From: Peronospora farinosa
Taxonomy: Eukaryota; Oomycota; Peronosporomycetes; Peronosporales; Peronosporaceae
Reading direction: 5' to 3'
Length of the DNA stretch: 59,537 bases
NCBI GenBank assembly: GCA_947646735.1
Contig: CANTFK010000152.1
Coordinates: 1-59,537 of the forward strand
Part shown: positions 42,958 to 54,330 of the stretch, one piece after another
Layout: each line of letters opens with the position of its first letter
Numbering within the stretch: the stretch's first letter is position 1
Notes under the pieces: model-generated
Databases searched by the model: none
Told to the model about the DNA's origin: nothing
What the model saw: the letters and a program-made list of their open reading frames with translations, nothing else
Position numbers and translations under genes: made by a program

Positions 42958-43541
42958 CTCGGTAACTGAATGGATCAATATAGTTAGTAGCTGTCGGGTA
43001 TTGTACCGAAAGAAAAGGGCGAGCTGTTCCGATAAGTTGCAAGGAAATGATCTGGTTTGGAATCAGAAACAATTCGACGAGATATAATATATTACAGAAC
43101 ACCCAAGGATTGTAGTGGCTCTTCTATCAATACACAACCGTCTACCTTGATCAGTCAATCCGGTTGAACAACCGAATATTGAATACACGACGTTCGGTCA
43201 GTAGTTTACGATAGACACAATCTCTTAATGCATTTTGTAGAACTGTGTATCGACACTCGCACATCCTATCATGCACAACTTTGTCGAAATGTGAGCTATT
43301 CCAGGAGATTGAGAGCACCTATAATAAATCACTCTTACGTTGCTGCTTTGACCTTTAGCTGTCTTCACCAATTCACATATCCTTGCCAACAGGTTATGAG
43401 CCCAAGCACGAAAACTACTGCAAGACAAATTGTTCGAGAGAGCAATCTACCCTCGGCGGGCGGGACTATGGGAGGCATTGGCGGCGGATCCGGTGTCGCG
43501 TTGATCTAGGAGCAACAGGAACAAGCAGCGATATGGCTAGC
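42958..43541. other. Intergenic, no gene recognised
   Basis: Flank between the hydrolase gene and element C. Only short frames of no recognisable content occur. Confidence 0.5.
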
Positions 43542-43882
43542 TGTAACGGGGTGACAGACTTCCCTATACACCACGGGTATGTAACTATGAATATTACATA
43601 AGATGTATTCCTAATACTTGCCCTTCGACCTTATCTTGCTCTATACGAGAGCCTGCTGACATATAGGGAGTCGCTATCACATCTAACATCACTATCATTT
43701 CCTGAGTCAATCGATTCGTCAACCTTTAACTTTCTCTATACGAGAGCCGACGTCGTTACCGAAATCCAGTGCGTCGCTATCATAGCCAGCTTCATTACTA
43801 ATGTAATGGGGAACCCTCCGAATATACTCGTAGAGTATAAACTATCTTCACTGATAACAGTAAAAGCAGGTGCCTCATTACA
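43542..43882 (+). repeat. Candidate 5' LTR region of element C, chimeric
   Basis: Starts TGTAACGGGGTGACAGAC and ends CTCATTACA directly before a TGGTAGC primer-binding site. Between, at 43630-43830, lies antisense protease-linker sequence of the element 1 type, so this is not a simple LTR and does not match the LTR at 50432-50769. Treat the LTR call as tentative. Confidence 0.4.
43630..43830 (-). repeat. Antisense copy of Gypsy protease-linker repeat
   Basis: On the minus strand two units read DALDFGNDVGSRIEKVK and SDSLYV-type sequence, homologous to the 29-residue repeat of element 1 (3960-4310). TCTCTATACGAGAGCC occurs at about 43637 and 43732 on the plus strand. Confidence 0.7.
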
Positions 43883-44177
43883 CCTGGTAGCCCTTCGTAG
43901 TCTGTACAACGACCACCGAAGGATCCGCTATGACACCAGCGGATAGGAACGCGATCACGCAACGCGTGATGGCTTTCGCCATTTGAGTGATCTCGAATGG
44001 AATGCGGTTCAGCATATGGCTGAACATATCGGCAACTCTGCCTCTAATGCCATGTTGCTCCTTCTCTTAGCGAAGACGAATAACATGCAACCATCGCCAA
44101 GTTCATACAATATAATATTGACGAAGCCGTAAAGAAACTCATTTTTGCTACAGGAGCAAGGTTCTTAACAGGTAGAC

Positions 44178-44750
44178 TTGTTGAAAGAGCAAGGTGCTCG
44201 ACAAGATGACTTGTTAATGCAGAAGGGTGCTCAACAGACTGAATTGTTAAGACAACAGCAGGCCAGTACTTCTGCTGGATCGACGCATATACGTCGACTC
44301 AAGTCCTTGAAGATTGATGTCTCCAAGTACAAGGCAGTCGAAAGCGACTTCTTGTTAAGATGGTTCGTCGAACTCGACGATGCCATTGAGGCTCGTCGCA
44401 TCGATGACGATGCGATGAAGGTCAAGTTCACCATGTCGAACTTGGCTATACGTGGCAAAGATTGGGCCTTAGGGCTCAAGCTGCATGACCCATACGTTTT
44501 CCTAACGTATGATGTCTTCAAGGCGCGGCTCAAACACACGTTTAAACCGCCTCGCGCCGAGTTCAGGGCTCGGGCTGAGCTCCTGGATTTGAAACAGGGT
44601 AAGCGTGATATACACGCTTACGCCCAACACGCACGATACCTTATTAGTTGTATCGTGCCAAACCCAATAGATGAACACACACAGGTTACTGTGTTCATCA
44701 AGGGTCTGACGGATGGTCCCGTCAAGACCATCTGTTCCGATTGGAACTAG
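44178..44750 (+). pseudogene. Gag fragment of element C
   Basis: 190 open codons starting with Gln-rich repeats (LLMQKGAQQTELLRQQQAS), then the capsid: KIDVSKYKAVESDFLLRWFVELDDAIEARRI, AMKVKFTMSNLAIRGKDWALGLKL, FKARLKHTFKPPRAEFRARAELLDLKQGKRDIHAYAQHARYL. No zinc knuckle can be read downstream. Confidence 0.85.
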
Positions 44751-45229
44751 AATCGCTGGATCAGGCGATCTCTGTAGCGGAATAGGAGGACTTCAGCCTA
44801 CAATAGGGTCATGTCTCACTCGGTATCCTATCGCCCCCCAAAACAACAGGAAGGCGGAGGGCCAAAGACAATGGAACTCTCCTATGTAGAGAGCTAGAGA
44901 CCTCGCTTCCTAGGATACAAGCGATTGCAAAAGTGCAATCCCTTTCAGAAGATGGGTCACTATGTAGTGTCCCACGCCCAGTGTCTCGTAACACTGAGAG
45001 CGACGATCGTCCGTTTGCCAAGAAGGGCCATAGACGTGGGTCCCACGCTGCTGCGAAATTGTAACAACGTGGTGGACCGTCAAAAATGCGGTCGAGGTCA
45101 TTAGAGGTGGAGCTCTATACTAAAATAGCAACTTAAAGAGAGTTTGCGGGACTCCTGACAAAGGTTTCTCTCAGCACACAGTCACTGTGTGTTGCCGCTC
45201 CTAGCGATGAGGTACCCTTTATCACCTTG

Positions 45230-45961
45230 AAGATCGAAGTGACAAAGAACATGTAACTTCGAGCCCTAGATGACTGTGAGCCGTAAAATAACTTTGTTCG
45301 ACGCCAGTCGCTAGATGATTGTTGAGCTCAAGACCCCTCCAACAAGGATGACGATGCACCTTGCAACTAATGCATCAGTATCAGTAAATAAACGTGTAGT
45401 GATAATTTACTACACACTTGAAGGTAAAAAGTACGATGATGATGTCATTGTACTCGGTCTGTATGACAAGTTTGTTGTCATCCTATGATTATCATGGATC
45501 ATAGATACGAGCCATGGGTCAGCTCGCAGCATCGAACCGTGAAGATGCCTGCCGCTTGTTCATCAGATGGTCATCTTATGAACGTCTTGGAGCGTTCACA
45601 AGCGTGTGAATGTACTACGACTGCGTGCGATGGCCTCACTTGTTCTTCGATCGTTAGCACGACTGCAAAAGAACTCATTGTGACAGACAGCCACACTGGG
45701 GAGCAAGCTGCCGGCTGTTGTGCACGAGCACAAGAAGCGCCGAAGGTCCACCACTCAAATAAGTCGAGTGGACAGGGACATGAATGCTCGCCTAGAGGGC
45801 AGCATGCTTCGAAGGACATACCGGTTGCCAAGAAGCGGCAACACGGTATCCTCAGATCTACTGGAGAGTTGAAAGTAAAGGATCTCGCTGTGGTTGCGCA
45901 GCTACAGCTAGAGAAAGCCGATACATTAAGTTCCATCGAGCCTGAGGTAATGAGCCCCTAG
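45230..45961 (+). pseudogene. Protease end and linker of element C
   Basis: 45340-45490 reads a Gypsy-protease C-terminal half (KRVVIIYYTLEGKKYDDDVIVLGLYDKFVVIL) before a stop. The D(S/T)GA active site is not visible upstream. 45485-45961 is an open linker rich in Ser, Gln and Cys with no domain. Confidence 0.6.
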
Positions 45962-46389
45962 GAAACAATCACTGAGGGAATAAGTCCCCAGTGCCCTGAG
46001 GGAATAAGTCCCCAGGAAGTAACCGAGACGTTGAACGTCTTGGTTAATGACGGATCATACGTAGGCGCTTGTATGATTGATCTGGTTGCGCCTCCGCAGT
46101 TAAATCGGAGATAACTTAGTTGCCTACGCTCGAATCTATACAGGTTCTTGCGCGATCTGCGTAGTGACAAAGTCAAGCATATCTGCGTACTAATCGCAGA
46201 GGACGAGTATGTGACTGACATTCGGTCAGCAACAGTTTTTGCCGAGAACGATCCGGTTCTCAGCAGCTAATCAATGGACGAAAGTGTCCGTTCTCTAGAA
46301 GACTCGGATTGAGCGATTCACATCGCAATCCTGGAAGTCACTGAAGCCAAATCCTTTTATTTTGGTCAAATTCAAGGATGTATCCCCTG

Positions 46390-47230
46390 AATCCGTACCG
46401 TGCGAGCTGCCTAAGGATAAAGGTACTCGACACGAGATCGACCTATTCCAGGCACAAAATATTGTGTCATGAAGCAGTGGCCACTGCCTCGGGAACAGGT
46501 CGAGGTGATCGACAAGTTCTTTGCCGATCGCCTAGCAGCAGGCCATGTAAGGGAGTCAACTTCACCTCACAGCTCTCCGACTTTCTGTGTGCGCAAGGCC
46601 ACAGAAGGGTGGCGGATAGTACACGCGTTCAACAAGTTGAACGCTTAAACGATACCGGCGCAAACACCAATACCGAGAAAGGACGTAATCATAGATGGTA
46701 TGTCTAAGAGTACCATCTTTCTGTCCATGAATCAGATGGATGGTTTCTATCAGATCCTAATGCGTGAACGGGACATCCCGTACACAGCAGTGAGCACTCC
46801 CTGTGGTATGCTCTGGGAATAGTTGGTGATGCCGCAAGGGTTTAGTAATGCACCAGCCACATTCAATAGATGTGTTCCACATCTATTTAGACCGGTACGC
46901 GAATTCGCACCAAGTTACTTCGATGATGTGTTCGTCCATAGTCGGGCTATGGACGGGGGAAAACAGACGTGTAAGTCCATAGTATTTACGTCCGTAAGGT
47001 TCTTACACTTATGCGCGAGCATAAGTTGTAAAGCCAGTCTCAAAAAGTGTATATTCGCGGCTAGCAAAAACCACTTCTTATGTGCATCGTCGGAAAGAAC
47101 GGCGTACGCCCTGATCCAGAAAAATATATAAGCGATTACCAAATGTTCATTACCAGTCGATGTCAAGGGACTAAGAAAGTTCCTTGAGCTAGCGGCGTAC
47201 TTGCATAAGTGCTCGCGTAACTACGCCGAA
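46390..47230 (+). pseudogene. Reverse transcriptase of element C
   Basis: Broken frames with PGTKYCVMKQWPLPREQVEVIDKFF-type and SPTFCVRKATEGWRIVHAFNKLN blocks, DGFYQILMRERDIPYTAVSTP, a TAG in the GMLWE*LVMPQG motif, and the catalytic YFDDVFVHSR near 46917-46946. It decays toward KFLELAAYLHK near 47190. Confidence 0.85.
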
Positions 47231-47469
47231 GTAACAGGTCATCTTTCTTTTTTACTCAAGAGACATGTAATTTAGGCTTCGCCAGCAAGCCAGACAGCAG
47301 GCACTTACTTAGCTTTGAACCGTCGGCACGTAAATTTTTTATGAAGCGATCGCAATGTCAATCTCGGAGACGATTCGGGTCGTCACCGGAGTTGGTATAC
47401 ATCTAATTTTGGCGGTAGATAACACTAATTGGTAGCGCTGGTTTTATGCGGTTTCCTTGTCAGTAGGCA

Positions 47470-48000
47470 AGCTCGGTAAATCTAGCCATCTCTTCATTCA
47501 TAAAAACACCTGGCTGTCAGCGCTCCTTGAAAACGTATTAAGCAAAGCTTAATGCAAGCGCCAGTGCTGGCGATTGTAGATCAAGACCGACCATTCCTTT
47601 TGGTCTGTATTGCAAGCGATTTTTGCAATCGGCTGTGCACTGATGTAGTACGACACAGACGGCGCAGAGCGCGTCATCTACTATTAATCGCGTCAGCTGC
47701 AACCAGCTGAGCGCAACTAACCGGTTCATGACAATAAATTTTTTGCCATGAAGTATGCACTGGATAGATTTTGCGTCTATCTCTTAGGAGATAGACCGTT
47801 CATTGTATATACAGACCATGCGTCACTACGCACGGCTGTAAATATTCCACACCTCTCGCAACGAATGGCGAGATGGTTGTCGTTCTTCGCGGAGTACAAC
47901 TTCTCCGTGGAGTATAAACCGGGACGACTTAACGTCGTCGCCGATGCTCTTTCACGTCGGCATGACCTAGAGCCGACTGTGCAATCCGACAGTGATGTAA
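47470..48000 (+). pseudogene. RNase H of element C
   Basis: The N-terminal catalytic Asp region is decayed (47570-47740). From 47748 the frame is clean: KYALDRFCVYLLGDRPFIVYTDHASLRTAV, then MARWLSFFAEYNFSVEYKPGRLNVVADALSRRHDLE, the standard RNase H end. Confidence 0.85.
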
Positions 48001-48059
48001 ACACCACTGTCGCCACGCTGAGTACCAGCGTCTTGTCGTCGAGCTTACTCGACGACATT

Positions 48060-49935
48060 AGAAGGGCATGCGCACAAGATAGTGATCTTGCACGCCTGAT
48101 GGAGCACCTCAAGTACCCATCCAAGCAAGCTAAGAAGCGCTTGCCTGCCATGTATCGATCTTCTCTCGATCGATACACCCAGCGGAACGGCTTACTGTAC
48201 TATACAGCCGTCAACAACGACACGCCTCGTGTCGTTGTACCGCCACAACATGATCTTAGGTTACGGATCATGTTTGAATGTCATGATGAACCAGCAAGTG
48301 GGCATCGCGGCCGTGATAAAGCTTATCTCACGGTCAGTAGCGACTTTTAGAGGCCACGCCATTATAAATTTGTGCGCAAGTAAGTGCGTGCTTGCGAGGT
48401 GTGTCAACGAATGAAGCCTATTCCTTCACTCCGTGCACCTTTGCAGCCTCTACCTGTTCCGGCAGAGTGCTGGGAGTCCGTATCAATGGACTTCGTCTTT
48501 GGGTTTCCCAAAGACGCTCACGGGAATAATGGTGCTCTCGTGTTTGTCTACAGGTTCAGCAAAATGGTACATCTTGTTGCTGTACCTGAGTCGATCACAG
48601 CAGAGGGCTGTGCTCGAGTGTATATCGATACAATCTTTCGATTGCACGTTTTACCCCGTGAGCTTGTGTCCGATAGGGACCCCCGATTTACGGCTGAGTA
48701 TTGGCGTTCCGTGTTCCAAACACTTAAAAGATGGCTCACTATGTCTACTTCTGACCATTCAGAAACTAATGGTCAGACTGAACGCGCTAATCGTGTTCTC
48801 GAAATGATACATCGAGGGTACGTCCACTCGTTCACGAGTTGGAGTGAGTTATTGTCGATGGTCGAATTCGCCATCAACAACTCAGTGCATGCGTGCACGA
48901 CGCATACACCGTTCTACGCAAATGGCCTTCTCTATAAACGTATTTCCACCTTAAAAGATAGTGAACCTAATTTAAGGCGGGAACTCGCTCGAGCGAGAAC
49001 CAATCTGGATCTTGCTCATCACGCGACGACGTTATGTTCGACGCGAAAGTAACCGAAGTCGTACCATTCGACTTCGTTGAAGAGGAAGAGAGTAAGAGCG
49101 ATGACGCTCTTACTGATAACGATGCTGACGATATTAGCATTGTTCGAGGTATCACAAACGAGAACAGTAATGTTCTCGCTGAATTAGTAACCGATATCTC
49201 TGCAGTGCATTGTGAATGCACTGCAGCCAAAGGCAATGAATCAGCAGAGGATTTCCTGCTGACTAGTAAAGCGGTAGTCCGTTTCGTGCAAATTCCATAG
49301 CAGAAGCGGTAGGCAAGCAAAAACGAAAGAAGACAATAATGGGAGGGCAAATGCTCGAAAATTGATTATAGGAAATTAAGTTACACTGTCTACAGTAATT
49401 TTTACCTAAATGTGCTGGGACTAACGTGGGCAGCGATAAATTGTTGCCCAAGTACATCGGCTCATTTCGTGCATTGCGCCGCCTAGGCAACGCATACACG
49501 ATCGAGTTGCCACGCAGGATGCGTACGCATCCTACGTTTTACGTGGGACGTCTTCGTCCGTACAATCAGTACGCGGCTTCTTCGAACGACGAATATACCC
49601 GCCACGCTCAAGTATCTCCATTAGATTCTAGTGGCCAAGAACCAGTTTTTCAACCTGGTCGTCAAAAGACGAGATCATCTCATGATATTGGACGATCTCC
49701 TGACGAGCTCTCGCCAGCCCGTTACCCAGAAAAAAAGCCGCCATTTATTCTCCAACGGTGCGACAGCATTGTCTGTCCGAGATTTCTCGTAGTCAATATT
49801 ACGTTGTCGCACAGTATTTCCAAGCGGTATACCTTATCCCGTTCGTGTAGTATATCACGACGTAACTCAGCAATACAATGCGATCGAGATACTCCTGCTT
49901 GGTGTCAACAGAAGTACCGACACCACACACAGTGA
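48060..49935 (+). pseudogene. Integrase and C-terminal tail of element C
   Basis: The zinc domain is interrupted by a stop (48348) between HDEPASGHRGRDKAY and CEVCQRMKP. The core at 48384-49052 holds the first Asp in VSMDFVFGFP, the second in LVSDRDPRF, and the Glu in ETNGQTERANR, so the DDE residues are all present. After an acidic insert (49034-49300), the tail at 49426-49935 starts LLPKYIGSFRALRRLGNAYTIELP and THPTFYVGRLRPYN. No chromodomain is visible. Confidence 0.85.
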
Positions 49936-50431
49936 TGTCGGTAGAATCGACGACATCACTTACAACACCCTTATACTCGACTCCATTGGCGAGTCGCCTG
50001 ATTCATTAGACAACTCGAATATTTCACGATACATTGATTCATTTAATTTGTACCGGTCCCTTTACTAGGGACCGTAGATGAATCAGTACCCTGGGGCGAT
50101 CCTGGGATTGAAACAAATTGCTTTGAGTCATATTCATTTTCCGGCTCACCAGAGTAGTCAGCGACTATTTCTGGCTCAACATCTTCACGTAGCGTAGTGC
50201 CACGTAAACCTGCAACAGACGTTGCAACTTGATGTTGTCTTGCAGCAGATACTAAGTGTCTGCTGGTCGAGTCTGTGAAGCTTCAACATCATCTGCACAC
50301 AGGCGTGCAGCCTAGCTCTTAGCTTCGTTAGCAGTGACGCGTAGTGCCTTTGTCATGTTCGAAGGCTTTGTGAAATGATAAAAAAACCAACATGTGCTCC
50401 CTTTTTATAGTCACTGTAGGTCAGGGGGTGG
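49936..50431. other. 3' non-coding part of element C
   Basis: No long frame. Ends in the purine-rich tract GGTCAGGGGGTGG abutting the LTR, a plausible polypurine tract. Confidence 0.5.
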
Positions 50432-50769
50432 TGTAATGGGCCACATTGCATATATAACATTAACAGAAACAAGCTATTACATATGTAGGTAGGTGCTGGG
50501 CCCGAATAGCGGGCACAGCGTGGCAATTTATTATTGGTTTATTATTGTAGCCTAAAGTCCCAATATGGACCAATAATAAATCAACCAGAAATTGTGTAGT
50601 TCCCGAGAAGCGGGGACACTGTCCTATTTATTACGACTTCTTCGTTATTAGTACGAATTAAAACCAAAATAAAAATCAGAGTTAAATTTACTTAATACCT
50701 ACTACTCGGGCTTGAGTCTTCCTCAAGCGCACGTGTAAGCTAGTGACGGTACGTTCTAGCCCCGTTACA
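50432..50769 (+). repeat. LTR between elements C and D
   Basis: 338 bp, TGTAATGGGCC to CCCCGTTACA. It shares ATTATTGGTTTATTATTG, AAAATCAGAGTTA and the CCGTTACA end with the A/B LTRs but is clearly diverged. It is followed by CCTGGTAGCACTTTGTAGTCC (primer-binding site) and the gag of element D, so it is the 5' LTR of D. It may also have served as 3' LTR of C. Confidence 0.85.
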
Positions 50770-50795
50770 CCTGGTAGCACTTTGTAGTCCTTCCT

Positions 50796-51836
50796 ATGCC
50801 CGAGTTTGGGATGATCGAATCGTCGTACTTTGACGCTCCAGATTTATTTCTGGAGCACACGACCTTCCTCCATCTCACCGGTGTTGAGTGGGATGCCCTT
50901 AATCGCCTCGCGGCGATATCGGGCGAGGCATTCGTCGCGTTGCTGATGCGATCAGCGACCCCCTGATGCGCAATGTCTCACCATACATGAGTTTATGACA
51001 CGCGAGCTCGCCGAATCCAACCGGCGAGGCTTAACTCCCTCGCGCCCTTCACGTAATGAGGCCGTGAAGATGGAAACCTCCTCCTACTCTGGAGAAGGTA
51101 AAGACCGATTGTCGCTGAATCGATGGTTTCGAGAAGTTGATATCGCCATCGCCTCGAGACTTCTTGAGGCGCCTCAGGCGAAGGTCAACTTCCTTCTTTC
51201 CCGCCTCACCGGGAAGGCCAAGGAGTGGGCCCTTGGTAAGCTCGTTGTGGACGAGCACGCATTCCCCACCTTGGATACCATCCAGGACGATCTTCGTCTT
51301 GCTTTCGAGCCACCACAAGAGGAGAAACTGGTGCGATCAAGATTCCTGTCGATGCGACAGGGTAAAATGGCGATGCGCTACTATGTACAGATGGCTAGGC
51401 ATCTGGCATCGTTTATTATCATGCATTCTCTGGTCATGTACACGCAATTAAATGTCTTTGTGGGTGGTATGCGTGAGGGGTAGACCCGCTTATCGCTGTA
51501 GCGCGCCGATCCTGCCACATTGGAGGAGGCATTTGCCATTGCACTCCGTAAAGACTTTATGCTCACAAATGCATATGCCATCGCACTCCGTGAAGACTTT
51601 AGGGTCACAAAGGCATATGCCAAACCCTCGGTGGTCACCGTTCCCCGTCCTTCTAATCCGGAACCTATGGAGGTCGACGTGATAGAGTCGTCAGGTGACC
51701 GACGACGTGTCATTTTCCAAAAGGATGACGCTTGCACCGGGCGTCAAATGGTTTGCTTTCGTTGTCGCAAGCCAGTGCATCGCACGGCTGATTTCCGTGC
51801 GCAAGCGCATATATCGGTGCAAGTAGTAGACGCCCT
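50796..51836 (+). pseudogene. Gag of element D, interrupted by element B
   Basis: The ATG at 50796 opens a gag of the A/B type at moderate identity ([28 protein letters not shown]). A frameshift falls in the C run at about 50960, then an open frame runs 50995-51480 ([45 protein letters not shown]), then a TAG at 51481. Further on is a duplicated 16-residue stretch (FAIALRKDFMLTNAY / YAIALREDFRVTKAY) and a partial knuckle CFRCRKPVHRTADF. Sequence stops where the LTR of element B begins. Confidence 0.85.
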
Positions 51837-52155
51837 TGTAATGGGGCAACCTATTACATGAGTAGTTATAGGATTAATACATAATTACATAAGTAGGCAT
51901 AAGGCAGTATCCGATTAGCGGATACTGCGCGTCATTTTATTATTGGTTTATTATTGGGGTGCCAGACCCAATAATTAGCCAATAATAAATTGACTTCCAT
52001 ATTGAGTGGTTCCCATGAGCTAGGGAACATATTCGCACTTACTGCGAATTAAAACTAAAACAAAAATAAAACAGAGTTATATTTACGAGTTAATTAAGAG
52101 CGCTTCCTCAACGCCCTTTTAGTGTAAGACGGTAACGGGTCCTTAGCCCGTTACA
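51837..52155 (+). repeat. 5' LTR of element B
   Basis: 319 bp, TGTAATGGGGCAACC to GTCCTTAGCCCGTTACA. It is followed by the CCTGGTAGCACTTTGTAGTCC primer-binding site (52156-52176). Confidence 0.93.
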
Positions 52156-52181
52156 CCTGGTAGCACTTTGTAGTCCTTTCA

Positions 52182-53286
52182 ATGACTAGATTCGAGATGA
52201 ACATGGGCGAGTCTTCGGTGGCTCCAGCGGTCTCGCTGGAGCATTCTGATTTTCCACATCTCACCTCGGTAGAGTGGCAGGAACTACATCGCCTCGCGGC
52301 GGTGTCTGGTGAAACTATCGTGACGTCGCTGCTGAGCACAGCGACGCCTGATGATCAACGTGCCGCCATCCAAGACTTTATGGTGCGCGAGCTCGCCGAA
52401 GCGAATCGGCGAGTATTGACTCCCTCGCGCACTTCGCACCATGACGCTATCAAGATGGAGACGTCAAAGTACTCCGGTGATGGTCCGGATCGTCTTCCCC
52501 TAAATCGCTGGTTTCGCGAGGTGGATATTGCAATCGCGTCACGATTAATTGACGCTCCGACGGCCAAGGTCAATTTCCTGTTGTCTCGTCTTGCTGGCAA
52601 AGCCAAGGAATGGGCTCTCGGAAAGCTCGTCGTAGGTGAGTCGGCGTTTCCTACGCTGGACGATATCCAGCGTGACTTACGACTGGCTTTTGATCCCCCT
52701 CAAGATGAACCTCGCTTACGTGCAGATTTCTTCTCACTCCGACAATGCAAGCTGTCGATGCGTGACTACGTGCAGAAGACACGTCATCTTGCTTCGTGCA
52801 TTACCACGCAGCCGATCGAAATGGCTTCACAAGTCAATGTCTTTATTTTTGGTATGCAAGAGGGCATGACGCGTTACTGTCTCACACGTGCTGAGCCAAA
52901 GTTCCTCGAGGAGGCATTTCCCCCCCGCGCTACGTGAAGATTACACTGTCGCGTCGTCGTACCTGCACGCAGCGTCACAACATTCTCGGAGGTCTGGTCC
53001 AGAGCCAATGGAAATTGATGCAATTGAGTCCTCTCGTGGTCGCGGCAAATCATTAAGCCGCGACATTCGCAATCCTAACACGATGAAGTGTTTTCGCTGT
53101 GGTAAAACAGGCCATCGTGCGGCTGTCTGTCGTGCACCTGCGCCGGTGATTATGAACACAGCTGTCTCACGAGGAGACGCTGTGTCGTCGGTGGTCTCGC
53201 CAAAAATGAGCTGTTCCAGTAGACGTGGGGCGCCCTACTGGCAGAAATGGAGCCTCGAGTACTTAGGTGGCAGCTCGGGCTCCTAG
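52182..53286 (+). pseudogene. Gag of element B
   Basis: Same protein as element A gag from the ATG at 52182 through EEAFPP. A seventh C in the run at about 52919-52926 (A has six) then shifts the frame. The second frame (from about 52920) keeps [27 protein letters not shown] and the intact CCHC knuckle [14 protein letters not shown] that A has lost. Confidence 0.9.
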
Positions 53287-54330
53287 CCCCAAAGTGATTC
53301 ATACCCACTTCAATGCCACCACCATGCGCGTTGATTAGAGACTGATTATTATCAGTCTCATCGTCGCTGGAGTGAAGCGACCACTCCGAGCGTTTTTGGA
53401 TTCTGGCGCTTCCAACAACTTCCTTTGTGCATCCTGTTTGTCCCTTCTCCCGTCGACTGTCATGGTTCGAGAAGGTCCAGGTGACATCGTTGTTAAACTT
53501 ACTGATGAACAACTAAAACGTGTCCCGCGTAAAATAGTGGTTTTACCGTACACTTTCGATGGTTTCCAGAGTAATGACGAATTTTTGGTGTACGAGATGA
53601 ACTATGCATATGATTGCATACTTAGGATACCGTGGCTGTCACGGTATCAGTCGAAGATAGATTGGCTATCTCGGTCCGTCAAACGACGAAGCGGTTATGA
53701 CGTCAGTGAAGTGTTCACACATTTGTTGGTCGCTTCATCCGATTGGCCTCACGTCAGGGTCGTGAACGAACTCGCCACGACTAGTAGTCAACACATAGAG
53801 AGCGATGGCCCTCTGTGCGCAGTATGGTCCGTTACACTGACGGAGCCACACAACGAGGCGGTCGAACAGCGGTTCCCGCACACACAGACATCGGTCGAAC
53901 AGGGGTTCTTGATTCTCAACGAGGCGTTCGAGCAGGGGCTCCCGCTCCCAAGTACATCGGACGAGTAGAGGCTCCCGCAAACAAGTGAAGCGGTCGAAGA
54001 CGAGCTCCCGCTTTTGATTGACAAGATTGGGCGGACTATTGATCCGCATGAGACCGACGTGGTGGAGACAGAGCTCCCACGTATAGAGGGGGGTATTGTG
54101 ATAGCGACGTGCCAGTCTCGAGCAGGGGCTCGAGATGCAAGAGAATCGCAAGAAAGGAGCACACCATCACCGAGACGGCGATAATCACGTCAAGACGCTG
54201 ATGCAGCTGATTCCGTAGTGACGGAATCCGTATGTGCACTTGAATATGTGGAGGGATCCCCACATCGTGGCCGCTACATTGAGGTAGCATCCCACCATGC
54301 ACTGCTACAGATATCACATCTCTGCCGGAC
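53287..54330 (+). pseudogene. Protease and linker of element B
   Basis: The frame 53372-53968 matches the element A protease at all but one residue, including the DSGASNNFL active site. The linker to 54330 continues in broken frames. The near-identity to A ends at about 54287. Confidence 0.85.

Larger units (their letters stand above)
43883..50431 (+). mobile_element. Element C: degenerate Ty3/Gypsy retrotransposon
   Basis: Plus-strand order: primer-binding site (CCTGGTAGCCCTTCG at 43883), gag, protease, RT, RNase H, integrase and tail, then a purine-rich GGTCAGGGGGTGG before the LTR at 50432. Its gag and pol differ clearly from A/B (for example MDFVFGFPKDAHGNNG in integrase). Every domain is interrupted by stops or frameshifts. 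Confidence 0.85.

Noticed and set aside
52151..54317. Antisense open frames opposite gag and protease of A/B
   Set aside because: They mirror the well-supported gag-pol frames and show no domain; they are shadows, unlike the block downstream of integrase.
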